Below are positions 8,660-17,354 of a stretch of 64,000 nt of DNA, in pieces. The notes under the pieces were generated by a model, which saw only the letters and a program-made list of their open reading frames with translations, had not been told where the DNA came from and made no database searches. Source of the stretch: Dinoroseobacter sp049801095 (GTDB lineage Bacteria > Pseudomonadota > Alphaproteobacteria > Rhodobacterales > Rhodobacteraceae); NCBI RefSeq assembly GCF_049801095.1, contig NZ_JBNAGH010000001.1, positions 992,001 to 1,056,000 of the forward strand, given 5' to 3'. The position numbers and the translations under genes were made by a program. Every line of letters starts with the position of its first letter. Position 1 is the stretch's first letter.

Positions 8660-9487
8660 CTAGTTGCCGCCTAGATTTCGGGGGCTGTTTTCCGGCGAGA
8701 CATCATTGCCTCGGGGCCGGGCATGGTGGCGCCAATGGCCCGACGGGTCCGTGCCCCGGCAGAGGATCGCCTCGACCCCCTGGGCCCAGGCGGCGTCGGT
8801 CATCCGCACCTCCGGCGGGCAATAGCGGATCGTCAGACCACAGCGGCGGCGCGCGCTGAGATTGGGCGCCGAGCCATGGGCCAGCATATCCGCATGGACC
8901 GACATCTCCCCCGCGCGCAGGGCGTTGGTCACCGGCGCGCCGAGGCTCTCGGTCTCGACAAGCTCCTTGTTGAGCACGCCGCCTTCCGAGGCCCGCCAGT
9001 CCAGCGCGCCCTTGTCATGGCTGCGCGGGATGAACTGCATTGCGGCATTTTCCGCATCGGTGTCGTCGATGGCCAGCCAGACCGTCACCGTCCGCGCCGG
9101 AGCCAGATGCCAGAAGGCCGCGTCCTGGTGCCAGGGCACATGTTTCGGATCCCCGGGCAGCTTGCAGAAGAAATGTGAGGCCCAGCAGACGATGTTGGGC
9201 CCGACCAGATCCTCGACCACATCGAGAATCGCCGGGGCCGTGCAAAGGTCCCAGATCGCCTGGGCACGGGCCTGGTAGCAGTTGATCGCATAGGCCCCGT
9301 CGCGACCAAGTCCGGCAAGCAGCCCGTCGAATGTGACGCGATTGGCCTCGGCCTGGCTGGGCGAGAAGGCCCGGAGCCCCGTCAGATACCCTTCGCGATT
9401 GTAGTGCGCGATCTGGTCGGGGCTGAGCGTACGGGGGTGCGGTGTTTGAACCGGCGCGAAGGAGAGATCGGGCGATGTGTCAAGCAT
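8660..9487 (-). CDS. Phytanoyl-CoA dioxygenase (PhyH) family protein, second copy
   Basis: The 275-residue protein has the non-heme iron ligands HQD in VPWHQDAAFWHL (about residues 118-129), the distal His in MLAHGSAPN and the 2-oxoglutarate Arg in RRRCGLTIRY. It is clearly different from the PhyH at 4666-5445 and not a recent duplicate. It is transcribed divergently from an AraC-type regulator whose start is 89 bases away, so that regulator probably controls it. Members of this group act on small molecules such as halogenated, methylated or phosphonate compounds; the substrate is unknown. Confidence 0.85.
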   Translation of the reverse strand: MLDTSPDLSFAPVQTPHPRTLSPDQIAHYNREGYLTGLRAFSPSQAEANRVTFDGLLAGLGRDGAYAINCYQARAQAIWDLCTAPAILDVVEDLVGPNIVCWASHFFCKLPGDPKHVPWHQDAAFWHLAPARTVTVWLAIDDTDAENAAMQFIPRSHDKGALDWRASEGGVLNKELVETESLGAPVTNALRAGEMSVHADMLAHGSAPNLSARRRCGLTIRYCPPEVRMTDAAWAQGVEAILCRGTDPSGHWRHHARPRGNDVSPENSPRNLGGN

Positions 9488-9576
9488 GGGGGATCCTTTC
9501 GCGGCCCAGTATTCCTCTGTTCCTGCGACTATTCTCGCGCTATTTTTCCCTAAACCTCCTCTGCATTGACCTTCTC

Positions 9577-10422
9577 ATGTCTCTGACCCTGCGCCACCGG
9601 GACTATCTGAGCCCACCCACCGCCTTTCACTTTGCTCGCGTGACGCTTGGGGAGGGGCCAAGTCCTGCGCCCCATGGGCAGGATTTCCATGAGCTGTTCT
9701 ATGTGACCGACGGGAGTGTGCAGCACCGGATCAACGGCACGCGGATGTCCTTGGACCCTCGGGCCCTGTGCTTTGTCCGACCGCAGGACCGCCACGGGCT
9801 GAGCGGGCCCGCGCAGCTGGTGAATGTGCTGGTGGCGCCGGACAGCCTCGCGCATCTGGTTGCGCGCTACCCGGAGCTGGCAGGGCGCACGTTCTGGAGC
9901 GATGGGGCGCGGCCCGTGACCCTGAACCTTGATGCGGATCAGGCCGCCATGATGACCCAGGCGCTCGCGCGGCTCGAGGCGGGGCCCCGGAGCCAGCTCG
10001 CGATCGAAGCGCTGCTGCTGGAGCTGCACACGCGGATCCTGCGCCCCCTGCCCGCACTGCCCGGCGGCTTGCCGGGGTGGCTGACGCGCACCCTGCGCGC
10101 GGCGGAGGACCCGGCCGTCTTTGCCCGTGGTCCCGCCGCCTTGGCCGAGATCGCCGGGAAGTCTCCGGCCTATCTGGCGCGCAGTTTCCGAGCGCATCTG
10201 GGGGCAACACCGACAGAATGGATCAATGCCCGGCGGATGGCCCATGCAGCGCGGCTGATGACCGGGACCGATCTGAGCCTGACCCGGGTGGCCGAGGCCT
10301 GCGGTATTGAGACGCCCAGTCACTTTCACGCCCTCTTCAAAGCCCATCACGGCGCGCCCCCGGCCAAATGGAGGCGCGCCCATCGGCGCGACATCGTGCA
10401 ACCGCCGAAGCGCGCAAAGTGA
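9577..10422 (+). CDS. AraC-family transcriptional regulator with N-terminal cupin
   Basis: A 281-residue regulator. The N-terminal half holds a cupin-like ligand domain (HGQDFHELFYVTDGSVQHRING), and the C-terminal half the double helix-turn-helix with MAHAARLMTGTDLSLTRVAE and IETPSHFHALFKAHHGAPPAKWRR. The open frame extends to 9442 but that would overlap the divergent PhyH gene; the ATG at 9577 begins the recognisable domain (MSLTLRHRDYLSP). It most likely senses a small ligand and controls the adjacent PhyH gene. No clear ribosome-binding site is visible. Confidence 0.88.
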   Translation: MSLTLRHRDYLSPPTAFHFARVTLGEGPSPAPHGQDFHELFYVTDGSVQHRINGTRMSLDPRALCFVRPQDRHGLSGPAQLVNVLVAPDSLAHLVARYPELAGRTFWSDGARPVTLNLDADQAAMMTQALARLEAGPRSQLAIEALLLELHTRILRPLPALPGGLPGWLTRTLRAAEDPAVFARGPAALAEIAGKSPAYLARSFRAHLGATPTEWINARRMAHAARLMTGTDLSLTRVAEACGIETPSHFHALFKAHHGAPPAKWRRAHRRDIVQPPKRAK

Positions 10423-10432
10423 GATCCCCCGG

Positions 10433-10454
10433 CGCGGTCCGCATGCGGACCGCG
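10433..10454. repeat. 22-bp perfect palindrome (dispersed palindromic repeat, copy 1)
   Basis: The left half CGCGGTCCGCA is followed directly by its reverse complement. Related copies are at 22075-22096 and 38642-38663. A one-armed piece, GGACCGCGCCACCGA, occurs near 10534 in the same gap. The element lies just after the AraC gene in the 213-base gap before deoC and may also act as that gene's transcription terminator. Confidence 0.6.
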
Positions 10455-10635
10455 GGGACCCGCATCACTGGACCGTCCTGCCCGGAAGGGGGCGAACCCG
10501 GTCGTGTGGGCGCGTCCGCGCGGGGCGCGCAGCGGACCGCGCCACCGAACGCCGAGAGCCGCCGGGACGTCGCGGCGCGCTTGCGCCCCTCCGCGCCCCG
10601 TGTCAGCCTCAGTCCAAGCAGCAGGAGACCCTATC

Positions 10636-11655
10636 GTGAGCAACACCGAACCCGGCCCCACCACCACAGGCCAGCAGGTTGACTTGCACCGCGCGCATTT
10701 GCCGGAGGCCGGTTTACCGCGCAATCCGGGCATGGCGCTCGATCTCGACTGGGTGCGCGCGGTTGCGGTGAATACCTCCGCCGTGGAGCGTCGGGCCGCG
10801 ACCCTGCCCGGGCGGCGGTCGGTCAAGAAGGACTATCAGGCAGCCTGGCTCCTCAAGGCGATCACCCTGATTGATCTGACGACCCTTGCGGGCGATGACA
10901 CACCGGGCCGTGTGCAGCGCCTCTGCGCCAAGGCGCGTCAGCCCGTGGATCCCGAGATCCTGAACGCCCTCGGGATGGGACCGATCACCACCGGCGCGGT
11001 CTGCGTCTATCACGACATGGTCGAAGTGGCCGTCGAGGCGCTTGAGGGCTCGGGCATTCCGGTCGCGGCGGTCTCTACGGGGTTTCCCGCCGGCCTCTCG
11101 CCCTTTCATCTCCGCGTGGCCGAGATCGAGGAGAGCGTGGCCGCCGGAGCCGACGAGATCGACATCGTCATTTCGCGCCGCCACGTCCTGACCGGGAATT
11201 GGCAGGCACTCTATGACGAGATGCGCGCCTTTCGCGCGGCCTGCGGACCGGCCCATGTGAAGGCAATCCTGGCGACAGGGGAGCTTGGGACCCTCGGCAA
11301 CGTGGCCAGGGCCAGCCTGATCTGCATGATGGCAGGCGCGGATTTCATCAAGACCTCAACCGGCAAGGAAGGGGTCAACGCGACCCTGCCCGTGAGCCTG
11401 ACAATGATCCGCGCGATCCGCGACTATGAGGCCGCGACGGGCATCAAGGTGGGCTACAAGCCTGCGGGCGGGATCTCCAAGGCGAAGGACGCGTTGGTCT
11501 ATCTGAGCCTTTTGAAGGAGGAGCTCGGGGATCGCTGGCTGCAGCCGGATCTCTTCCGTTTCGGCGCCTCCTCGCTTTTGGGGGATATCGAGCGGCAGCT
11601 CGAGCATCATGTCACCGGGGCCTATTCCGCGGCCCACCGGCACGCGCTTGGGTGA
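10636..11655 (+). CDS. deoC: Deoxyribose-phosphate aldolase
   Basis: Cleaves 2-deoxyribose-5-phosphate into glyceraldehyde-3-phosphate and acetaldehyde. The 339-residue protein has the DeoC barrel, with the Schiff-base Lys in ADFIKTSTGK, the VKAILATGEL strand and the KVGYKPAGGIS segment. It is longer than E. coli DeoC and has an N-terminal extension of about 60 residues, as in long-form alphaproteobacterial DeoC. The GTG at 10636 is chosen because AGGAGA lies seven bases upstream; the frame upstream is GC-rich and non-family. An aldehyde dehydrogenase gene follows 44 bases later and could oxidise the acetaldehyde. Confidence 0.93.
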   Translation: MSNTEPGPTTTGQQVDLHRAHLPEAGLPRNPGMALDLDWVRAVAVNTSAVERRAATLPGRRSVKKDYQAAWLLKAITLIDLTTLAGDDTPGRVQRLCAKARQPVDPEILNALGMGPITTGAVCVYHDMVEVAVEALEGSGIPVAAVSTGFPAGLSPFHLRVAEIEESVAAGADEIDIVISRRHVLTGNWQALYDEMRAFRAACGPAHVKAILATGELGTLGNVARASLICMMAGADFIKTSTGKEGVNATLPVSLTMIRAIRDYEAATGIKVGYKPAGGISKAKDALVYLSLLKEELGDRWLQPDLFRFGASSLLGDIERQLEHHVTGAYSAAHRHALG

Positions 11656-11665
11656 GGGCGGGTTA

Positions 11666-11687
11666 TGAGTATTTGGGGAACAATGAA
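11666..11687 (+). repeat. 22-bp direct repeat shared with 17224-17245
   Basis: The 22 bases starting TGAGTATTTGGGGAAC occur identically at 17224-17245. Here they fill the short deoC-aldehyde dehydrogenase gap and end just before the next gene's ribosome-binding site; at the other site they follow an aldehyde dehydrogenase stop. Confidence 0.6.
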
Positions 11688-11699
11688 GGGGCCTGCGCA

Positions 11700-14042
11700 A
11701 TGACGATCAAGGAGATCTTCGAGACGATGGAGTATGGCCCGGCACCGGAGGATGACGGCCCCGCAAAGGCCTGGCTGGACGCCCATGACAGGGTCTTTGG
11801 CTGCTTTATCGGCGGCGCGTTCCTGGCCGCGGGGAAGACCTTTGCCACGGCCAATCCGGCCCGTGCGCAGGAGCTCGCACAGGTCACGCAAGCCAGCGTC
11901 GCGGATGTGGACGCGGCTGTTGCCGCCGCGCGCAAGGCGCAACCGGGCTGGGCCAAGCTCGGCGGCGCCGGGCGCGCGCGGGTGCTCTATGCGCTGGCGC
12001 GGCTCTTGCAGAAACACGCGCGGCTTTTTGCGGTGCTCGAGACGCTCGATAATGGCAAGCCCATCCGCGAAAGCCGGGATATCGACATCCCCCTCGCCCA
12101 GCGGCATTTCTACTACCATGCGGGCATGGCCGCCCTGATGGAGGAGGAGCTGCCCGATCGCGCGCCGCTGGGTGTCTGCGGGCAGATCGTGCCGTGGAAC
12201 TTCCCGCTGCTGATGCTCGCTTGGAAAATCGCGCCGGCCCTGGCCATGGGCAACACGGTGGTTCTGAAACCAGCCGAGTGGACACCGCTTACGGCGCTGC
12301 TCTTTGCCGAGATCTGCGGCGAGGCGGGGGTGCCGCCCGGTGTGGTGAACATCGTCACGGGGGATGGCGCGACCGGGGCGGCGCTGGTGGCGCATCCGGA
12401 TGTGGACAAGATCGCCTTCACTGGCTCCACCGAGGTGGGGCGCGAGATCCGGCGCGCGACGGCGGGCACAGGCAAGGCGCTGACGCTCGAGCTGGGGGGG
12501 AAATCTCCTTACATCGTCTTCGAAGACGCGGATCTCGATTCAGCGGTCGAAGGGCTGGTGGATGCGATCTGGTTCAACCAGGGGCAGGTCTGCTGCGCGG
12601 GCTCGCGGCTGCTCGTGCAGGAGGGGATCGCAGAGGCGTTCCATGACAAACTGCGCGCCCGGATGGAGACCCTGCGCATTGGCGATCCGCTTGATAAGTG
12701 CATCGATGTGGGGGCGATGGTCGATCCGGCCCACTGCGCCAAGGTTGCGGCCATGGTGGCCAGCAGCGGTGGCGCGGTGCATCAGCCCGGCGCGGTGCCT
12801 GCAGAGGGGGCCTACTACCCTCCGACCCTGATCACCGGCTTGTCCCCGGCGGATCCGCTGATGCGGGACGAGGTTTTTGGCCCGGTGCTGGTCTCCACGA
12901 CCTTCCGCACGCCGGCGGAGGCGCTGCAAGTGGCCAATGCCACGCGCTATGGGCTGGCCGCAACGCTCTGGTCCGAGGATATCAACCGCGCCCTGGATAT
13001 TGCTCCCAAGCTCGCGGCGGGCGTGGTTTGGGTCAATGCCACGAACCTCTTTGACGCGGCGGCGGGCTTTGGCGGCGTCCGGGAGAGCGGGTTTGGCCGC
13101 GAAGGGGGCTGGGAGGGCCTGCGGGCCTATACCCGGTCCAAGGACGACACCAAGCCGTTGAAGCCGCGCGCGCCGGTGGCAGCACCCGCTGCGCCCAAGG
13201 CAGACGGGATCGACCGGACGGCCAAGATGTATATCGGCGGCAAGCAGGCCCGGCCTGATAGCGGCTATTCCCGGGCCATCTGGTCGCCCAAGGGGCGGCT
13301 TCTGGGCCATGCGCCCGAGGGCAACCGCAAGGATATCCGCAACGCCGTGGAAGCTGCGACCGGGGCCGCCAGCTGGGGCCGGACGACCGGGCATCTGCGG
13401 GCGCAGATCCTCTATTACGTGGCCGAAAACCTCTCGGCGCGGGCCGACGAGTTCGCAGCCCGACTCAAGGAGATGACGGGCGCGCGGGAGCCTGCGACCA
13501 AGGCGGAGGTCGCGGCCTCGGTGGACCGGCTCTTCACCTATGCGGCTTGGGCGGACAAGTATGACGGGGCGGTCAAGCCTGTGCCCCTGCGCGGTGTGGC
13601 GCTGGCCATGCCGGAACCGGTCGGGGTGATCGGAGCCTTTGCGCCGGAGGACGCGCCGCTTCTGGGGGCCGTCTCGATCCTTGGGGCCACGCTGGCCATG
13701 GGGAACCGGCTGGTGCTGGTGCCCTCCTTCCCGTTCCCGCTGGCCGTGACGGACCTCTATCAGGTGCTGGATACGTCCGATGTGCCCGCCGGGGTCGTCA
13801 ATATCGTGACCGGGTCGCCCGAGGCGCTGGCCAAGCCTCTCGCGAGCCATCTCGGGGTCGATGCGGTCTGGAACTTCTCGGGCGCGGAGATCTCGGCGCA
13901 GATCGAGGCAGAGGCCGCCGGGAACCTCAAGCGCAGCTGGGTGTGCCATGGAACGGCGCGGGATTGGACCAAAGCCGATGCCCGAACTTTTCTGGCCGAA
14001 GCAACCGAGACGAAGACCATCTGGGTGCCCTACGGCGCGTGA
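11700..14042 (+). CDS. Aldehyde dehydrogenase with a second, truncated ALDH-like domain
   Basis: Residues 1 to about 490 form a complete NAD(P)-dependent aldehyde dehydrogenase: GQIVPWNFPLLML, the FTGSTEVG cofactor loop, general-base Glu264 in LELGGKSP and catalytic Cys298 in GQVCC. From about residue 505 a second ALDH-like region begins (KMYIGGKQARPDSGYSRAIW) and runs to residue 780. It keeps the cofactor-fold part (PAGVVNIVTGSPEALAK) but has neither catalytic Glu nor Cys. The ATG at 11700 follows GAAGGGG. It is linked to deoC, so acetaldehyde or a deoxyribose product is a likely substrate. The tail may mediate oligomerisation. Confidence 0.88.
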   Translation: MTIKEIFETMEYGPAPEDDGPAKAWLDAHDRVFGCFIGGAFLAAGKTFATANPARAQELAQVTQASVADVDAAVAAARKAQPGWAKLGGAGRARVLYALARLLQKHARLFAVLETLDNGKPIRESRDIDIPLAQRHFYYHAGMAALMEEELPDRAPLGVCGQIVPWNFPLLMLAWKIAPALAMGNTVVLKPAEWTPLTALLFAEICGEAGVPPGVVNIVTGDGATGAALVAHPDVDKIAFTGSTEVGREIRRATAGTGKALTLELGGKSPYIVFEDADLDSAVEGLVDAIWFNQGQVCCAGSRLLVQEGIAEAFHDKLRARMETLRIGDPLDKCIDVGAMVDPAHCAKVAAMVASSGGAVHQPGAVPAEGAYYPPTLITGLSPADPLMRDEVFGPVLVSTTFRTPAEALQVANATRYGLAATLWSEDINRALDIAPKLAAGVVWVNATNLFDAAAGFGGVRESGFGREGGWEGLRAYTRSKDDTKPLKPRAPVAAPAAPKADGIDRTAKMYIGGKQARPDSGYSRAIWSPKGRLLGHAPEGNRKDIRNAVEAATGAASWGRTTGHLRAQILYYVAENLSARADEFAARLKEMTGAREPATKAEVAASVDRLFTYAAWADKYDGAVKPVPLRGVALAMPEPVGVIGAFAPEDAPLLGAVSILGATLAMGNRLVLVPSFPFPLAVTDLYQVLDTSDVPAGVVNIVTGSPEALAKPLASHLGVDAVWNFSGAEISAQIEAEAAGNLKRSWVCHGTARDWTKADARTFLAEATETKTIWVPYGA

Positions 14043-14048
14043 TCCTGG

Positions 14049-14073
14049 GCGCCTTCGCCCGCGGCGAAGGCGC
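14049..14073 (+). terminator. Hairpin just after the double-domain ALDH gene
   Basis: An 11-bp perfect stem, GCGCCTTCGCC pairing with GGCGAAGGCGC around a CGC loop, begins seven bases after the stop codon. There is no T-run, so it may be a weak or Rho-assisted terminator. The rest of the gap to 14182 is GC-rich and shows nothing else. Confidence 0.5.
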
Positions 14074-14182
14074 GGACACGCTCTGTTTCTGGCGGTTCCG
14101 AGTGCTGAGCCGAAGGGCTTCTGGGCGGGTCCGCGGGGTCGGGGGGACCGCCCCCGCCCCCCGCCAAGGGGGGTGAAAGACC

Positions 14183-14836
14183 TCAGGCCTTGCCGCGGAC
14201 CTTGTCCCACCAGCGGCGCATCCGCCCCTTGGTGGCATCGGCGCGGTCATCGGCCCGGTGCATCGCGATCACCATGTCATCCACGATCGGCTCGATCCGC
14301 GCTTCATGGAAATTCGCCCACCAGCGCCAGATCCGCAGCGCGATCAGCGCCAGCACCAGGAAGAACGCGATATTGAACCACGGAATGATCGTCGGATCCG
14401 GCGAATCCGTGACTTTCACAGCCACCGCATTCGGGAAGATCGAGAAGAAGTTCGACCGCCACCCGTAATGCCGCACGATCACCCAGGTCGGCGCATCCGC
14501 CTCGGAGACCAGATCCTTGGCACGCGCATTCACATCGCTGGAATCAAACTTGAAATAGAACGGCCAGCCCCAGCCCGTATCCTCGTTGCGATAGACGATC
14601 TCGCGCCCATTGGGCCGCACCGCATCGATGAAGCGCACATCCCGGCTATCGGCCATGGGCGCGCCGCTATCGGGCTGGGCCCAGAACAACCGGTTGTTAT
14701 CCGTGAAATCCACGCGCCGCTCATAGGCATCCACCATGCGGACCACATCATGCTGGGGCAGCACGTAATGCAGCAGCCCACCGATCAACACCAAGAGGAT
14801 CAGTTTCAGCGTCCAGCGCAGATAGGTCCAAAACAT
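14183..14836 (-). CDS. Membrane-anchored protein, DUF1523-like
   Basis: A 217-residue protein with an N-terminal membrane helix (LKLILLVLIGGLLHYVLP) and a second near residues 150-168 (WFNIAFFLVLALIALRIW). The region between would be periplasmic and contains conserved-looking VDFTDNNRLFWAQP and GWGWPFYFKFDSS stretches. It resembles the uncharacterised DUF1523 family common in Rhodobacterales. It starts one base after the stop of a small membrane protein gene, forming a two-gene operon. No function is known. Confidence 0.7.
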   Translation of the reverse strand: MFWTYLRWTLKLILLVLIGGLLHYVLPQHDVVRMVDAYERRVDFTDNNRLFWAQPDSGAPMADSRDVRFIDAVRPNGREIVYRNEDTGWGWPFYFKFDSSDVNARAKDLVSEADAPTWVIVRHYGWRSNFFSIFPNAVAVKVTDSPDPTIIPWFNIAFFLVLALIALRIWRWWANFHEARIEPIVDDMVIAMHRADDRADATKGRMRRWWDKVRGKA

Positions 14837-14837
14837 C

Positions 14838-15101
14838 TCAATCCCAATTCGTCAAAAGCGCCAGCAGACCGATCACCGCCACCGGAAACGCATACACACC
14901 CCAGATCAACCTCTGCCGGAGCGACCGCTCCAGGGGCGCAAGGCCATCCTTCTCATAGGCCTCCCATGTACCGGGACGCCCCTCCGCCAGCCAGCGCTCC
15001 TCCAGCTCCGCCGACTTGCGTGACCGCTGTAGCATGGCCAGCAGGATATGCGCCACTGCCAGCACCAGAAAAACCAACACGCCAACCCGCAGAACCGCCA
15101 T
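14838..15101 (-). CDS. Small hypothetical membrane protein (87 aa)
   Basis: Two hydrophobic segments (GVLVFLVLAVAHILLAML near residues 6-24 and LIWGVYAFPVAVIGLLALL near 65-83) flank a charged hydrophilic loop rich in Glu and Arg. GGGGAGA precedes the ATG. It is coupled to the DUF1523-like gene, one base away. No family was recognised with certainty. Confidence 0.75.
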   Translation of the reverse strand: MAVLRVGVLVFLVLAVAHILLAMLQRSRKSAELEERWLAEGRPGTWEAYEKDGLAPLERSLRQRLIWGVYAFPVAVIGLLALLTNWD

Positions 15102-15766
15102 GGATCTCCCCTTTTTTGCTGCTTTGCCAACTCATGATTAGAAATGGGGCGCGCAGAGCCAAACGCAACGGATAGGCCTGCTTGTGGAGCCCAGGTTGCC
15201 AGCCTAGGCTCGCCCCATGCAGACCTTCGCCCCTCTGAGAGACACGATCACCGCTCCGTCCGAACCCTGGGTCATGTGGTGCAGTTACGCCTGCGCAAGC
15301 CGCGGCAACAGGAGCGTTGCTGCAGTTGAGGCCAATCCCCGCTCGGCCCTCGCGGTTCACGAGAAGGACAGGAGCCCCAGCGTTTGCATGCCCGTCAATG
15401 CGCATCGCAATCTGGTCGCTTTTGGCCATCGTCCGGCCGCAGACTGGTTCGTCGGACAAGCAACAGAACGAGAATTCTCTCGAATACGGGCATACGACAT
15501 GCAAACAAATGCGGCGCCTCGGAAATCGCCGCGGGAGCCTCGATCTTGATCCAACCGGGACCCGCAGTGGGGTGCAAGACTGGGCCCACCGCCGGTAAGG
15601 AGTCGACTGGGTTCGGCAAGATCGGGCTTCAGAGAAGCTGCATCGCCCATGGGCCGAGGAACCGCAATCTCGCACACCATCCAGATGAATGGCTGGCCAA
15701 ACACGACAGGATCGACAGCGCGGCCCAAGGCTCAGCGGACCGCCGACTGACTGGAGGAGCACTGAC
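15102..15766. other. 665-base stretch without an intact gene
   Basis: This separates the small membrane protein (minus) from the second aldehyde dehydrogenase (plus). Several overlapping open frames on both strands exist, but none has a convincing start, ribosome-binding site or family signature over its full length. The middle part (about 15370-15510) is less GC-rich than the flanks. The 3' part resembles a decayed M20 peptidase (separate entry). A promoter for the downstream dehydrogenase must lie here but no clear -35/-10 pair was found. Confidence 0.5.
15585..15747 (+). pseudogene. Possible remnant of an M20/ArgE-type deacylase C-terminus
   Basis: Read in the frame of position 15585, the translation contains IAHGPRNRNLAHHPDEWLA, which resembles the conserved M20 (acetylornithine deacetylase-like) C-terminal pattern CGPGxIxxAHxPDEW. 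It is preceded by a degenerate GTEAGLFQ-like stretch (GFGKIGLQR). The rest of the roughly 380-residue enzyme is not found upstream, so if real it is a decayed fragment. The similarity is short and judged by eye. Confidence 0.3.
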
Positions 15767-17218
15767 ATGACCTATGACCCGGGCTTTCTGCCCCATGAGA
15801 TCCTGATCGGCGGGTCTTGGGGCCCCTGCGCCAGCGGCGAGACAGTGGCCCTGATCGACCCATCCGATGGCAGCCATTTGGCCGAGATCGCGCGCGGCGG
15901 TGCGGCTGATATCGACCGAGCGGTTGCAGCAGCACAGGCCGCGCTCGACGGCGACTGGGGCAGGCACAGCGCCACCGAACGGGGCCGCTTGCTCAGCCGC
16001 CTCGGCACGCTGGTCCTGCGCGAGGCGGACAGGCTCGCCGAGATGGAAGCCCGCGATGTGGGCAAACCTTTGGGCCAGGCCCGGGCGGATGCGCTGGCTC
16101 TGGCGCGGTATCTGGAATTCTATGGCGGGGCCGCCGATAAGATCATGGGCGAAACCATTCCCTATATGGAAGGCTACACGGTCTATACCCTGCGCGAGCC
16201 CCATGGGGTGACCGGCCATATCGTGCCCTGGAACTACCCGATGCAGATCATCGGGCGTTCGGTCGGGGCGGCCCTCGCCATGGGCAACGCCTGCGTGTTG
16301 AAACCCGCCGAGGAAGCCTGTTTGACAGCTCTGGCCTTTGCCAGGCTCGCCGAAGAAGCGGGCCTGCCCCCGGGCGCGCTCAATGTCGTACCGGGCCTGG
16401 GTCCTGAGGCAGGGGCTGCCCTCAGCGCCCATCCCGGCGTCGACCATATGAGCTTCACCGGCTCGGTTCCCGTGGGCGGCGCGGTGCAGGCCGCGGCGGC
16501 GACCCAAATCACCCCCGTGACACTGGAGCTGGGCGGCAAATCCCCGCAACTGGTCTTCGCCGATGCGGATCTCGACGCCGCCCTCCCCTTTCTCGTCAAT
16601 GCCGGGATCCAGAATGCCGGGCAGACCTGCTCTGCCGCCTCCCGGATCCTGATCGAGGCGTCGATTTTCGAAGAGGTCGCGACCCGCATGGCCGAAGCCT
16701 ATGGCGGCCTGACTGTGGGCCCGGCACGGAGCGACCCCAAGGTCGGCCCCTTGATCTCTGCCCGCCAGAAGGCCCGCGTGACGGAAATGCTCGCGCTGGC
16801 CGACCCGACCCATATCCGCGCCAAGGGTGTGCTCAGCCCAGACGCGCCCGAGACCGGCGCCTATGTCGTGCCGCATCTGCTCTCCGGTATGGAGCCGGAC
16901 CACGCGCTCGCCCAGCAGGAGATATTTGGCCCCGTACAGATCCTGCTGCCTTTCGAGACCGAGGATGAGGCCGTCGCGATCGCCAATGGCACCGAGTTCG
17001 GCCTCGTCGCCGCGGTCTGGAGCCGGGATGGCGGGCGCCAGATGCGCCTCGCCAAACGTCTCCGCGCCGGGCAGGTCTTTCTCAATACCTATGGCGCAGG
17101 CGGCGGCGTCGAGCTGCCCTTTGGCGGGGTCGGCAAATCAGGGCACGGACGGGAGAAAGGGTTCGAGGCGCTTTACGGGTTCTCGCAACTCAAGACCGTC
17201 GCGGCGCGGCACGGCTAG
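15767..17218 (+). CDS. Aldehyde dehydrogenase family protein (betaine-aldehyde dehydrogenase type)
   Basis: A 483-residue single-domain NAD(P)-dependent aldehyde dehydrogenase. Landmarks are HIVPWNYPMQII, MSFTGSVPVGG, general base Glu in LELGGKSPQLVF, catalytic Cys in NAGQTCSAASR, and EIFGPVQILLPF. GGAGGAG lies before the ATG at 15767. It stands alone as a monocistron: a gap of 665 bases precedes it and a convergent gene follows. The closest look is to betaine-aldehyde or gamma-aminobutyraldehyde dehydrogenases, but substrate cannot be fixed by sequence alone. Confidence 0.9.
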   Translation: MTYDPGFLPHEILIGGSWGPCASGETVALIDPSDGSHLAEIARGGAADIDRAVAAAQAALDGDWGRHSATERGRLLSRLGTLVLREADRLAEMEARDVGKPLGQARADALALARYLEFYGGAADKIMGETIPYMEGYTVYTLREPHGVTGHIVPWNYPMQIIGRSVGAALAMGNACVLKPAEEACLTALAFARLAEEAGLPPGALNVVPGLGPEAGAALSAHPGVDHMSFTGSVPVGGAVQAAAATQITPVTLELGGKSPQLVFADADLDAALPFLVNAGIQNAGQTCSAASRILIEASIFEEVATRMAEAYGGLTVGPARSDPKVGPLISARQKARVTEMLALADPTHIRAKGVLSPDAPETGAYVVPHLLSGMEPDHALAQQEIFGPVQILLPFETEDEAVAIANGTEFGLVAAVWSRDGGRQMRLAKRLRAGQVFLNTYGAGGGVELPFGGVGKSGHGREKGFEALYGFSQLKTVAARHG

Positions 17219-17223
17219 GGATT

Positions 17224-17245
17224 TGAGTATTTGGGGAACAATGAA
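17224..17245 (+). repeat. 22-bp direct repeat, second copy
   Basis: Identical over 22 bases to 11666-11687. It begins five bases after the aldehyde dehydrogenase stop codon, in the convergent gap before the kinase gene. Confidence 0.6.
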
Positions 17246-17263
17246 TTCCCAAACTCTCTTTTC

Positions 17264-17340
17264 TTAAGTCCTGAAATATCCCCGCCGCAGGCCCCCGCCC
17301 CGGCACGGGGCGGAAAACATCATGTGCGCCGAAGGCGCTC
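17264..17340. repeat. Intergenic composite repeat, copy 1 (TTAAGTC...AAATATCCCCGCCG...)
   Basis: The element opens with TTAAGTC, four variable bases, AAATATCCCCGCCG, then a GC-rich centre and ends GCGCCGAAGGCGCTC. The same order of blocks occurs at 31539-31632, and the opening block again at 55760-55780. All three lie just downstream of genes. Confidence 0.55.
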
Positions 17341-17354
17341 CGCTTTGTTCAGAG

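Noticed and set aside
9442..9576. 45-codon upstream extension of the AraC gene
   Set aside because: It would overlap the divergent PhyH start and adds non-family hydrophobic residues; the domain begins at 9577.
12540..14210. 556-codon minus-strand frame opposite the double-domain ALDH
   Set aside because: Antisense artefact of high GC; the sense strand holds a clear ALDH.
14953..15768. 271-codon minus-strand frame across the 665-base gap
   Set aside because: Overlaps the real small membrane protein gene, has no ribosome-binding site, and shows no family pattern.
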